This document shows, one piece after another, positions 1 through 5,843 of a stretch of DNA of 5,918 bases; the first letter of the stretch is position 1; each line of letters opens with the position of its first letter. A program made the position numbers and the translations under genes. Below the pieces are notes generated by a model that had not been told where the DNA came from, did no database searches, and saw only the letters and a program-made list of their open reading frames with translations. This DNA comes from Desulfurobacterium sp. GTDB taxonomy: Bacteria; Aquificota; Aquificia; Desulfurobacteriales; Desulfurobacteriaceae. The stretch lies in NCBI GenBank assembly GCA_003978805.1, contig QNYI01000129.1, forward strand, positions 1 to 5,918, given 5' to 3'.

Positions 1-206
1 TTGATTTCACCTCGGTAAGTAGCCTTATATCTTCAGGGAAAGAGATAATCTTTCCGACGTTCGTCGGCGGAATTTTCCTCGGAGCTATATTCTCTGTGCT
101 TTCCTACTTCGGTATTAAAAAACTTCTTGCGAAAGAGGCCATGGTTGTTAAAAGCTACGTTAAAAGCATAAGAAAGCCCAAAATCTCAAAATCTATCAGA
201 AGTTAG
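1..206 (+). CDS. C-terminal fragment of a DUF2062-like membrane protein
   Basis: The gene enters from the left edge; its reading frame (codons from base 3) stays open to a TAG at 204-206, giving 67 residues with no start in the window. The fragment has one hydrophobic, glycine-rich segment at about residues 15-38 (with FPTFVGGIFLGAIF), followed by a strongly basic tail rich in Lys, Arg and Ser. A final Gly-rich transmembrane helix, an aromatic/Tyr end and a basic cytoplasmic tail is how DUF2062 inner-membrane proteins usually finish, so that family is my best guess; its function is not established. The tail overlaps the 3' end of argF on the other strand by 11 bp (196-206), so there is no room for an ordinary intergenic terminator. 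That it is coding is fairly secure. The family is a guess from a short piece, and another small polytopic membrane protein remains possible. Confidence 0.6.
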   Translation, partial: DFTSVSSLISSGKEIIFPTFVGGIFLGAIFSVLSYFGIKKLLAKEAMVVKSYVKSIRKPKISKSIRS

Positions 207-1125
207 CTTTCCTCACCAGCTTAAGTATCAGCGCCTTTTGGGTGTGAAGCCTGTTTTCTGCCTGATCCCACACGATAGACCTTTCCCCTTCAAGCACCTC
301 TTCCGTTACCTCTTCTCCCCTGTGGGCAGGGAGGCAGTGCATAAAGAGGAAATCCGGCTTTGCATGTTTTACAAGTTCTCCGTTAACCTGATAGGGCATA
401 AACACCTCTCTCCTCTCCTCGGCCTCCCTTTCCTGTCCCATTGAAGCCCAGACGTCCGTGTAGATAACATCGGCCTCCCTCACCGCCTCTATCGGATCGT
501 TTGTAACTACAATCTCAGCGCCGGTCTCTGAGGCGATTTCCTTGGCCTTCTCAACGTAGCGCTCAAGAGGTTCAAAGCCCCTCGGTGTTGCAGCGTAAAA
601 CTTCATCCCTGTAAAGGCCGCTGCAATGAGCCAAGAGTTACACATATTGTTACCGTCACCTACAAAGGCAACCTTTAGCCCCTTTAGCGTCCTCTTATAC
701 TCCCAAATGGTAAACAGGTCGGCAAGAACCTGACAGGGATGTTCTTCGTCCGTTAGGGCGTTTATGACAGGAACGTCAGAGTACTTGGCCAGTTCCTCTA
801 CCCTCTCTTGGCCGAAAGTCCTTATAACTATTAAGTCTACGTAACGAGAGAGAACCCTTGCTGTATCTTTTATCGGCTCTCCCCTTCCGAGCTGGGAACC
901 TTGAGTGTCCATATAAACTCCGTGTCCTCCCAGCTGGTAAACTCCCACCTCAAAAGAAACGCGGGTTCTTGTAGAGGGTTTTTCAAAGATCAGAGCAGCC
1001 GTAAAACCTTCAAGGGGGCGGTATATCTCTCCCCTCTTTTGCTTTTCTTTTAAGAACGCACTAAGGTGTATGATGTTCTCTATGAATAGCATATCGGCAT
1101 CAAGCATAGATATAAAATCCTTCAT
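196..1125 (-). CDS. argF: Ornithine carbamoyltransferase
   Basis: This cytoplasmic enzyme joins carbamoyl phosphate to L-ornithine to make citrulline and phosphate, the sixth step of arginine biosynthesis. Its 309 residues are a normal full length. All family signatures are present: the carbamoyl-phosphate loop STRTR at 51-55, Arg102 in the RTF motif, HPCQ at 129-132, the ornithine-binding DVWASMG (224-230) with its SMG loop, the catalytic Cys motif HCLP at 263-266, and Arg292 near the C-terminus. The SMG loop and HCLP separate it from aspartate carbamoyltransferase and support ornithine as substrate. An anabolic role (argF) is more likely than catabolic (arcB) because no arginine deiminase or carbamate kinase gene is adjacent, but the sequence alone does not prove it. 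The ATG start is preceded by AAAGGAG (1134-1140) at 8 nt. The start overlaps the stop of the upstream coiled-coil gene by 4 bp (ATGA), suggesting coupled translation. The 3' end overlaps the convergent membrane-protein gene. Confidence 0.97.
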   Translation of the reverse strand: MKDFISMLDADMLFIENIIHLSAFLKEKQKRGEIYRPLEGFTAALIFEKPSTRTRVSFEVGVYQLGGHGVYMDTQGSQLGRGEPIKDTARVLSRYVDLIVIRTFGQERVEELAKYSDVPVINALTDEEHPCQVLADLFTIWEYKRTLKGLKVAFVGDGNNMCNSWLIAAAFTGMKFYAATPRGFEPLERYVEKAKEIASETGAEIVVTNDPIEAVREADVIYTDVWASMGQEREAEERREVFMPYQVNGELVKHAKPDFLFMHCLPAHRGEEVTEEVLEGERSIVWDQAENRLHTQKALILKLVRKANF

Positions 1126-1367
1126 CTCTCCCGCTCCTTTAAGGCTTTTACGAATACTTTGTACTGATTCTGAAGGAACTTTATCTCATCTTCCTTCCTT
1201 GAAAGCTCATCCGTAAGCTTAGAGATTCTTTTGTCAACTTTAATAAGTTCAGCTTCTATCTCTTCCGCCTTCAGAAATAGCTCTTTCATGTAGAAAAAGA
1301 GCCTGATTGAAAATAGGAACAGTCCTATTATAGCAAGTAGTATCAGGACGAGTAGAAGCTGAACCAC
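1122..1367 (-). CDS. Small membrane-anchored coiled-coil protein, unknown function
   Basis: I do not recognise a family for this 81-residue protein. It has a strongly hydrophobic N-terminal helix at about residues 3-26 without a lipobox or clear cleavage site, so it should stay as a membrane anchor. From about 29 to 72 comes a charged, Glu/Lys-rich stretch with regularly spaced Leu/Ile (for example AEEIEAELIKVDKRISKLTD) that looks like a coiled coil, ending in a basic tail. This layout recalls small FtsL/FtsB-like or LapA-like proteins, but no diagnostic motif supports either. The start is GTG, preceded by GGAGGG with GGAGG at 1376-1380, 8 nt away. It overlaps the prepilin-like gene upstream by 25 bp and argF downstream by 4 bp, so it lies in the same transcript as both. 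The good ribosome-binding site, the double overlap and the amphipathic pattern support a real gene. A role with the pilin-like protein is only inferred from adjacency. Confidence 0.75.
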   Translation of the reverse strand: MVQLLLVLILLAIIGLFLFSIRLFFYMKELFLKAEEIEAELIKVDKRISKLTDELSRKEDEIKFLQNQYKVFVKALKERER

Positions 1368-1837
1368 TCTGTTACCCTCCCCTTAAATACCTTGTCCTTG
1401 AAAGTTTCTACTTCTGCTTCATTTAGTTGCATTATTTTGGTTTCTCCCGAGAGGGTAAAGACCATTACAGTGTAGTATACCGAATTCCCCTTTGCTATGA
1501 GCCCAAAGACTGTAGGGGTATTTCCTGAAAAACAGTACTTAGAAACGCTGTGGGCGGAAACCACCTTGCCCGGTGATACAAGAACCGTTAACTCTAACCC
1601 CTTAGGGAAGACTATCCTCTCTCCAGATACCTCTACACTATTGTCCCTAAAGTCTACACAGACTTCGGGAGTTGAAGAGAAAGAGAACAAGCCATCCATT
1701 GCACCTTTTAGCCGGTTCTCAAACCCTTGAATAGAACTCTCACTCTCGCTCACAAAAGCTGGAAGTGCCAGTATAGAGACGATAGAAATAATCATTAGAA
1801 CAACTACAAGTTCCAGAAGTGAAAAGGCCCGCCTCAC
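1343..1837 (-). CDS. Type IV prepilin-like (pseudopilin/GspH-FimT type) protein
   Basis: This 164-residue protein carries a type III (prepilin) signal: a short basic leader MRRA, then FSLLE and an unbroken hydrophobic helix to about residue 27. Prepilin peptidase would cut between Ala4 and Phe5, leaving Phe1 and the conserved Glu5 (residue 9) of a mature pilin. The usual residue before the cut is Gly; Ala is a tolerated but less common variant. The remainder is a beta-rich C-terminal domain with two cysteines, Cys60 and Cys102, that could form a disulfide. Size and layout resemble minor pilins or type II secretion pseudopilins of the GspH/FimT kind; which of the two cannot be told here. The protein would sit in the inner membrane until assembled into a pilus or pseudopilus. 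The start is GTG, chosen because it gives a typical short leader, with GAGGA (1848-1852) 10 nt upstream. No other pilus gene lies in the window. The gene leads a leftward cluster with the coiled-coil gene and argF. Confidence 0.85.
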   Translation of the reverse strand: MRRAFSLLELVVVLMIISIVSILALPAFVSESESSIQGFENRLKGAMDGLFSFSSTPEVCVDFRDNSVEVSGERIVFPKGLELTVLVSPGKVVSAHSVSKYCFSGNTPTVFGLIAKGNSVYYTVMVFTLSGETKIMQLNEAEVETFKDKVFKGRVTEWFSFYSS

Positions 1838-1862
1838 CTTAGCTCTATCCTCAAAGCTGGTT

Positions 1863-1892
1863 ATCTTAGAGTAGAAATTTAGTCCGTGTAAA
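1863..1892 (-). promoter_or_regulatory. Possible promoter of the prepilin/coiled-coil/argF cluster
   Basis: Reading leftward, TTTACA (complement of 1887-1892) and TAAGAT (complement of 1863-1868) are separated by 18 bp, matching a sigma-70-type promoter moderately well. Transcription would begin near 1856, giving a leader of about 19 nt that just includes the GAGGA ribosome-binding site. The -10 is imperfect and the region is AT-rich, so chance is possible. A second leftward -10-like TATAAT is offered by the palindrome at 1991-2004, but without a good -35. Confidence 0.35.
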
Positions 1893-1943
1893 GAGAATTT
1901 TTTGTAAAATCTCTTAAAGGCACGCTTGTGTAGGAATGGAACT

Positions 1944-1959
1944 TTTAAAATATTTTAAA
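1944..1959. repeat. Perfect 16-bp AT palindrome in the divergent intergenic region
   Basis: TTTAAAATATTTTAAA is exactly self-complementary. It lies about 40 bp upstream of the rightward -10 box. It could act as an UP-type element or a regulator site, but such A/T palindromes are common by chance in AT-rich spacers. Confidence 0.4.
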
Positions 1960-1987
1960 TGCCCGGGGTTTATCATATTGTTACTCA

Positions 1988-2007
1988 GGATGTATTATAA
2001 TACACCC
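1988..2007. promoter_or_regulatory. Palindromic operator candidate overlapping the rightward -10 box
   Basis: Bases 1991-2004 form a perfect 14-bp palindrome (TGTATTATAATACA). It extends to 20 bp with one mismatched pair (9 of 10 pairs match, with GG and CC at the ends). A dimeric repressor bound here would cover the TATAAT box. The regulator is unknown and none is encoded in the window. Because the element is symmetric, a TATAAT also reads leftward. Confidence 0.45.
1996..2001 (+). promoter_or_regulatory. Consensus -10 box for the TPR-hemW transcript
   Basis: A perfect TATAAT lies 43 bp before the TTG start of the TPR gene. It predicts transcription from about 2008 and a leader of roughly 37 nt. 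No good -35 exists at 16-18 bp; at 17 bp the hexamer is TCATAT. The promoter may therefore be activator-dependent or rely on upstream AT-rich DNA. Confidence 0.5.
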
Positions 2008-2033
2008 GTAGGTCTGAAAAGATTTAAGACGTA

Positions 2034-2041
2034 AAGGAGGG
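2034..2041 (+). promoter_or_regulatory. Strong Shine-Dalgarno site that decides the TTG start of the TPR gene
   Basis: AAGGAGGG is close to a perfect anti-16S match. GGAGG (2036-2040) ends 4 nt before TTG at 2045, a slightly short spacing. No ATG or GTG start lies in frame near here; the next in-frame Met is far inside the protein. The site therefore supports TTG as the real initiator. Confidence 0.8.
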
Positions 2042-2044
2042 AAT

Positions 2045-3523
2045 TTGGCTTTCTTCGGCCTGTTTAGGAAACGATCGGAAGAGGAAGAGTTCAGCCGCGC
2101 CGTAAGTAACAGGGATTACTTGACGGTGGCAGAGATAGGTGAAAAGCTAATCAAGAAGTACCCGGACTCGGTTTCTATACTAAACTCTTACGTTGATGCC
2201 CTCGTTAAGCTCGGTAAGAAAGAACAGGCTATTAATGTTCTCCTCAGCTTCGCGGAGAAGAAGATAAAGGAGGAGTACTACGATATCGCTATTCCTATAC
2301 TTAAGAAGGTTCTAAAGATAGACCCTCTTAACATTCAAGCCCTTAAGCTTCTTATACAGGCCTACAGGAAGAAAGAGCTCTTTTACGAGGCCTTCAAGGT
2401 CTTAGAGGAGGCTTACAGGGAGTTCAAGAAGAGCGGTGGAAAGACAGAAGTTTTAACGAACCTCTTTGAGAAATTCCTTCAAGAGCAGTTCCACCCCCTA
2501 TTCTACGAAAAGTACGCAGACATTCTTATGCAGGAGGGGAAAAAGGAGGAGGCCTTCACCAACTACATCCTTACCGGCAATATGTACGCCAACCTCGGCA
2601 ACTTTAAGGCCGCTTTAAGGGCCTTCCTTAAAGCCCGGGAAATAAGACGGACTGAGAATCTTGACAGGCAGATAGTAGAAACTCTTTCCTACCTCTCCGA
2701 CGGCAATGTAAACACGTTACTCATTAAGTTGATAGAGGAGTACCACGATAACCCCGACTTCCTCAAGTTCGTCGTTTCTGTCTTTAAGGCAAATGATAGG
2801 TTAAACTTCCTCAAGGAGATAGCTAAGTCCGTTCCTTCCCCCAAAGCTAAGTACTTCTTGCTTTCCTTGGTAAACTTTGAGCTTGGAGAGGTGGAAGAAG
2901 GGTACGAGTACCTTGAAAAACTCAAACTCCTTGATAGCAATATGTACAAGGTTCTCTACACGACGGTCAGCTCCAAGTTCCCAGAGCTTGAAGAGATGCA
3001 CATCTCCTTCTCTGCTGAGGAGCTCCCCGAGCCTGAGGAGATACTGGAGTTCCTTGACAAGGCCATAGAGGCAAACTTTGATACGATAGCAGAGGAGTTC
3101 GTAAAGAGCTCTGAGGAGGCCGAAAAGGCAGAGGATATAAGCTCAGAGATAAAGATGCTGGAAGAGGACGGTACGAAGTACATCTCTATGGCTGAGGCAA
3201 TGCTCGGTATAGGAAACTACAATAGCGCTATAGAGAATGCCAAAAAGGTCTTAGGCTCGGATAAGTACTTCTTTAAAGCGGTTCAGCTCATAGTTAACGC
3301 CTACAGGCTTCAAGGAAAGTTTAGGGATGCCCTTACCTTCCTCATGGACGTTATTAACGACCCCCGCCTTACTCAGGAGCAACAGGCAAGACTTAAGGAG
3401 ATAATCGGAGAGATATACGAGGAAATGGGGGAAAAGGATAGAGCTCTCCTCTGGTACAGGGAGGCCAACAGGGTTCTGAATGACCCCGATATTAAAGAGA
3501 AAATTAAGAAGCTTGAGGGGTAG
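2045..3523 (+). CDS. Cytoplasmic tetratricopeptide-repeat (TPR) protein
   Basis: This 492-residue protein is almost wholly helical, with repeating 34-residue helix-turn-helix units typical of TPRs. Clear units lie at about 39-72, 77-110 (with IDPLN after the second helix), 152-185, 177-210, 378-411 and 446-480. Between about 210 and 310 the pattern is degenerate, and 315-375 is a very acidic Glu-rich linker, so the repeats form an N-terminal array and a C-terminal array joined by a flexible segment. There is no signal peptide or membrane helix, so it should be cytosolic and act as a protein-binding scaffold; its partner is unknown. The N-terminus (MAFFGLFRKR) is hydrophobic then basic, but too short for export. 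Start TTG follows a strong ribosome-binding site. The stop lies 5 nt before the proposed CTG start of hemW, so the two are very likely co-transcribed. That does not prove a role in heme handling. No specific family can be named. Confidence 0.9.
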   Translation: MAFFGLFRKRSEEEEFSRAVSNRDYLTVAEIGEKLIKKYPDSVSILNSYVDALVKLGKKEQAINVLLSFAEKKIKEEYYDIAIPILKKVLKIDPLNIQALKLLIQAYRKKELFYEAFKVLEEAYREFKKSGGKTEVLTNLFEKFLQEQFHPLFYEKYADILMQEGKKEEAFTNYILTGNMYANLGNFKAALRAFLKAREIRRTENLDRQIVETLSYLSDGNVNTLLIKLIEEYHDNPDFLKFVVSVFKANDRLNFLKEIAKSVPSPKAKYFLLSLVNFELGEVEEGYEYLEKLKLLDSNMYKVLYTTVSSKFPELEEMHISFSAEELPEPEEILEFLDKAIEANFDTIAEEFVKSSEEAEKAEDISSEIKMLEEDGTKYISMAEAMLGIGNYNSAIENAKKVLGSDKYFFKAVQLIVNAYRLQGKFRDALTFLMDVINDPRLTQEQQARLKEIIGEIYEEMGEKDRALLWYREANRVLNDPDIKEKIKKLEG

Positions 3524-3531
3524 GAAAACTG
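3515..3531 (+). promoter_or_regulatory. Translation start signal of hemW (GAGGGG then CTG)
   Basis: GAGGGG at 3515-3520 overlaps the last codons of the TPR gene and is 8 nt from CTG 3529-3531. The TPR stop codon TAG (3521-3523) lies between them. This arrangement favours reinitiation by ribosomes that have just terminated, which may compensate for the weak CTG initiator. It is inferred from position only. Confidence 0.5.
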
Positions 3532-4644
3532 GTAGCTTCCCTCTATGTTCACGTTCCTTTCTGTAAGGTTAAGTGTCCCTACTGCGACTTCTATTCCGTC
3601 CCTTCCCTTGAGCTGAGAGCTTCTTACAGTAGAGCCGTCCTTACCGAGCTCTCCCTCCGTTTACCGGCGTTCACCCAGTTCCCCACCGTATACTTTGGAG
3701 GTGGAACTCCCTCCCTCATGGAGACGGAATTCTTTTCGTCAATCCTTAAAGCTGTCGGTCAGTTTTCGGAAGTTACAGTTGAAATGAATCCCGAAGATGT
3801 AAAAAGGGATTACTTAAAAACTTTAAGGGAGATGGGAGTAAACAGGATAAGCTTAGGGATTCAGAGCTTTTCAGACAGAACCCTCAGAGCTCTCGGAAAA
3901 AGACAGGACAGTAGGGAGAACCTAAGAGCCCTTGAAGAGGTCTTAAGCGTCTTTCATAATGTCTCGGCAGACCTAATCTACGGAGCTCCCGGCCAGACTT
4001 TAAAAGAGCTCCAAAAAGACCTTGAAACCCTCCTCTCCTTCCCCGTAAAGCACGTTTCAACCTACGCACTAACCCTTTACAAAGGAACTCCCTTTTACTC
4101 CCTCCTTGAAGTGGGAAAGCTGGAACTCCCTCCTGAGGATTCCCTTAAAGAGATGTACTACCTCATAAAAGACGTTCTTGAATCTGCCGGCTTTGAGCAC
4201 TACGAGATATCAAACTTCTGCAGGGAAGGGTTTGAGGCAAAGCATAACTTAAGCTACTGGAAACTTAAAGACTACGTCGGAATCGGGCCCTCTGCAGCCT
4301 CCTACGTGAACAGGCGCTACACGAGAAACGTTTCCGATGTAAGAAAGTACATAGAGGCCCTTGAAAGGGGAGAAATCTTAAAGGAAGAGACCGTTGACTA
4401 CACGGAAGAGGAGGAGAAAGAGCTAAAGCTCATAATGGGAATGAGACTCCTTAGAGGCGTTAATCTGGAAGAGTTAGGCTTAAAGGAACGTTTTGAGGAG
4501 GCCGTTAGAAAAGAAGCCCTTCTCCAGCTTTTAATAGAGGAAGGTTACTTGGTCTATGAAAGACCAAGGCTTTCCCTTGGAGTTCCGGCGCTCTTTGTAT
4601 CAAACACAGTAATAGGTAAGGTCTGTAGTGTTCTCTTTGGGTAA
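3529..4644 (+). CDS. hemW: HemW, radical-SAM heme chaperone (HemN-like), with apparent CTG start
   Basis: HemW proteins are radical-SAM relatives of oxygen-independent coproporphyrinogen oxidase that bind heme and deliver it to respiratory enzymes. From the CTG the protein is 371 residues, normal for the family. It shows LYVHVPFC with the iron-sulfur motif CxxxCxxC (Cys12, 16, 19) followed by DFYS rather than the extra Cys of true HemN. It also has GGGTPS at 57-62 (SAM binding), EMNPED near 85-90, GIQSF at 110-114, DLIYGAPGQ at 148-156, HYEISNF at 224-230 and the HemW heme-binding HNLSYW at 239-244, then the HemW C-terminal domain. Reading from the first ATG (3718) would remove the whole iron-sulfur motif. 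Between the in-frame stop at 3514-3516 and that ATG there is no ATG, GTG or TTG at the conserved N-terminus. CTG at 3529 is 8 nt after GAGGGG (3515-3520) and 5 nt after the TPR stop, allowing reinitiation. The function is near certain and the start probable. Confidence 0.92.
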   Translation: MVASLYVHVPFCKVKCPYCDFYSVPSLELRASYSRAVLTELSLRLPAFTQFPTVYFGGGTPSLMETEFFSSILKAVGQFSEVTVEMNPEDVKRDYLKTLREMGVNRISLGIQSFSDRTLRALGKRQDSRENLRALEEVLSVFHNVSADLIYGAPGQTLKELQKDLETLLSFPVKHVSTYALTLYKGTPFYSLLEVGKLELPPEDSLKEMYYLIKDVLESAGFEHYEISNFCREGFEAKHNLSYWKLKDYVGIGPSAASYVNRRYTRNVSDVRKYIEALERGEILKEETVDYTEEEEKELKLIMGMRLLRGVNLEELGLKERFEEAVRKEALLQLLIEEGYLVYERPRLSLGVPALFVSNTVIGKVCSVLFG

Positions 4645-4645
4645 C

Positions 4646-5353
4646 TTACTCGGCTATTTTCCCCTCTTTCCTAAGCCTCTCAATAAGGTGGTCGGTAACT
4701 CCGACTTCTGCCCATCCCTTTGCCCTCAGGATACAGCTATCACACTTCATACAGGGTATTTCACCTCCCCTGTAGCAGGAAAGGGAGTAGGAGTAATCTG
4801 CCCCGAGCTCAAGACCGAGCTTTATTATCTCTCCCTTTGTCAGGTGGATTAGGGGAGCATGAATGTGCCACTCTTTCCCTTCAGCTCCGAGCTTCGTTCC
4901 CCTATTTAAGACCTCCTCCATAGCCTTTAAAAACTCTGGACGACAGTCAGGATAACCGCTGTAGTCAACGGCGTTCCAGCCACCGACCAAGTGGGTAGTC
5001 CCTTTCGCCTCAGCGTAAGCCGCCGCCAAAGCTATAAAGACCCCGTTCCTAAAGGGAACGTAGGTTACAGGAATTCCTCTCTCTTTTATCTCCTCAATAG
5101 ATTTTGTTTCAGGAACCTCTATGCTCATGTCCGTTAATGCAGAAGCTCCAAACTTTGAAAGGTCAACCTCAAAGAGGAGGTGTTCCTCTACGCCGGCGTT
5201 CTTTGCCGTAATTTTTGCCATCTCAACTTCAAGGGAGTGTCTCTGACCGTAGTAAAAGGTGATGGCGTAGACCTTATCAAACTTCCTCTTTGCCCAGTAT
5301 AGAGCAGTTGTTGAGTCAAGACCTCCGGAGAAAACCACAACAGCAGAAGCCAT
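4646..5353 (-). CDS. queC: 7-cyano-7-deazaguanine synthase
   Basis: QueC converts 7-carboxy-7-deazaguanine to preQ0 using ATP and ammonia, feeding queuosine synthesis in tRNA. The 235-residue protein is of usual length. It has the PP-loop ATP site SGGLDST at 9-15, GQRH at 36-39, VPFRNGVF at 99-106, the conserved YSGYPDCR at 131-138, and four C-terminal cysteines (193, 201, 204, 207) arranged to bind zinc. I chose ATG at 5353 because it gives the standard N-terminus and has GGGGGAG just upstream. A TTG at 5386 would add 11 residues but lacks any ribosome-binding site and would overlap the MFS gene. The stop is 1 nt from the stop of hemW on the other strand. The gene lies 16 nt downstream of the MFS fragment and is probably on the same transcript. 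No other queuosine gene (queD, queE, folE) and no recognisable preQ1 riboswitch is visible upstream. Confidence 0.95.
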   Translation of the reverse strand: MASAVVVFSGGLDSTTALYWAKRKFDKVYAITFYYGQRHSLEVEMAKITAKNAGVEEHLLFEVDLSKFGASALTDMSIEVPETKSIEEIKERGIPVTYVPFRNGVFIALAAAYAEAKGTTHLVGGWNAVDYSGYPDCRPEFLKAMEEVLNRGTKLGAEGKEWHIHAPLIHLTKGEIIKLGLELGADYSYSLSCYRGGEIPCMKCDSCILRAKGWAEVGVTDHLIERLRKEGKIAE

Positions 5354-5369
5354 TCTCTCCCCCAAAAGG

Positions 5370-5843
5370 TTAGTTCTGAGAGTCAACTACGTTTAAAAAG
5401 ATTGTAGCCATAATACAGAGAACTCCAAATAGTGCAAAGGAGATGTTTCCATATAAATTCCACAGATACCCTGCAAGTAGGTTCCCCAGCAGAGCTCCCA
5501 CTCCCGTTACTCCGTGAAACAGACCGTAAGCTGTTCCTCTCCTCTCTTTTCCGACAATGTCTGCAGTGAGAGCCCTCTGGACGGTATCCGTTATTCCAAG
5601 GGCTAAACCGTAAAGGAGGAAAGAAGCTGTAAGGAGGACAATCCCGGAGTGAAGCGATAGGGTAAAGAGACTCAGGGCGGTTAGAAAATAACCAGCAGAA
5701 AGGGGAAACCTCCTACCTACCCTGTCGGAGAGTTTCCCAGCTGGAAAAGAGACCAGAAGGTAGGAAAGGTTTAAAAGGGCGTGGTAATCTCTTTTTGCTT
5801 GAGAGATTGACATCTCCATCAAGTGGCAGTTATATTCAAACAC
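5370..5843 (-). pseudogene. C-terminal half of an MFS transporter, 5' part missing
   Basis: The frame encodes the last helices of a major facilitator superfamily permease of the inner membrane. It shows motif-A-like GKLSDRVGRR at 36-45 (the loop after helix 8 in the second half), hydrophobic helices near 21-35, 47-65 and 68-85, then RALTADIVGKERRGTAYGLF (90-109) and glycine-rich GVGALLGNLLAGYLW, which mark the helix 10-11 region, and a final helix at about 133-152. A complete permease has about 400 residues, so helices 1-7 are absent. The formal start is a GTG at 5843 just after an in-frame TGA (5844-5846). The first 15-18 residues do not look like MFS sequence, so recognisable homology stops near 5800. 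Either the gene was broken by rearrangement or the contig is joined wrongly at about 5790-5812. Substrate cannot be predicted. It lies just upstream of queC in the same direction and may originally have led that transcript. Confidence 0.75.
5786..5808. repeat. 7-bp inverted repeat at the MFS junction
   Basis: AATCTCT (5786-5792) and AGAGATT (5802-5808) are perfect inverted copies separated by 9 bases. The hairpin sits where MFS similarity ends and AT-rich sequence begins. Short inverted repeats of this kind are typical places for strand-switching, in cells or during amplification. It is not followed by a U-run and is not a convincing terminator. Confidence 0.5.

Noticed and set aside
238..444. 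Rightward frame inside argF
   Set aside because: It is antisense to a strongly conserved enzyme, has no ribosome-binding site, and resembles no protein.
1497..1730. Rightward frame inside the prepilin-like gene
   Set aside because: It is the antisense shadow of a gene with a clear signal and domain; its composition is not protein-like.
1838..2044. Small RNA or CRISPR leader in the divergent spacer
   Set aside because: There are no repeats with regular spacers and no strong stable hairpin followed by a T-run; the structure is explained by promoters and palindromes.
2689..3183. Several Ser/Leu-rich leftward frames and one rightward frame inside the TPR gene
   Set aside because: The serine runs are the mirror of Glu/Lys codons on the coding strand, which makes open antisense frames common in such genes.
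3884..4069. Leftward Arg-rich frame inside hemW
   Set aside because: It is a low-complexity antisense frame opposite conserved radical-SAM sequence, with no start signal.
3718..4644. ATG 3718 as the start of the HemN/HemW protein
   Set aside because: It would drop the iron-sulfur CxxxCxxC motif and the GGGTPS loop, which are encoded in frame just upstream and are needed for any radical-SAM protein.
4620..4670. Terminator between hemW and queC
   Set aside because: Only one base separates the stop codons, and no stem-loop with a T-run is visible.
4628..4923. Two rightward frames inside queC
   Set aside because: Both are antisense to the zinc-binding and C-terminal part of QueC and show no domain or ribosome-binding site.
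5354..5369. preQ1 riboswitch in front of queC
   Set aside because: The 16-base gap to the MFS stop is too short to hold one, and no matching stem-loop with an A-rich tail is seen.
4646..5386. TTG 5386 as the start of queC
   Set aside because: It has no ribosome-binding site, overlaps the MFS frame, and adds residues not seen in QueC proteins; ATG 5353 with GGGGGAG upstream is better.
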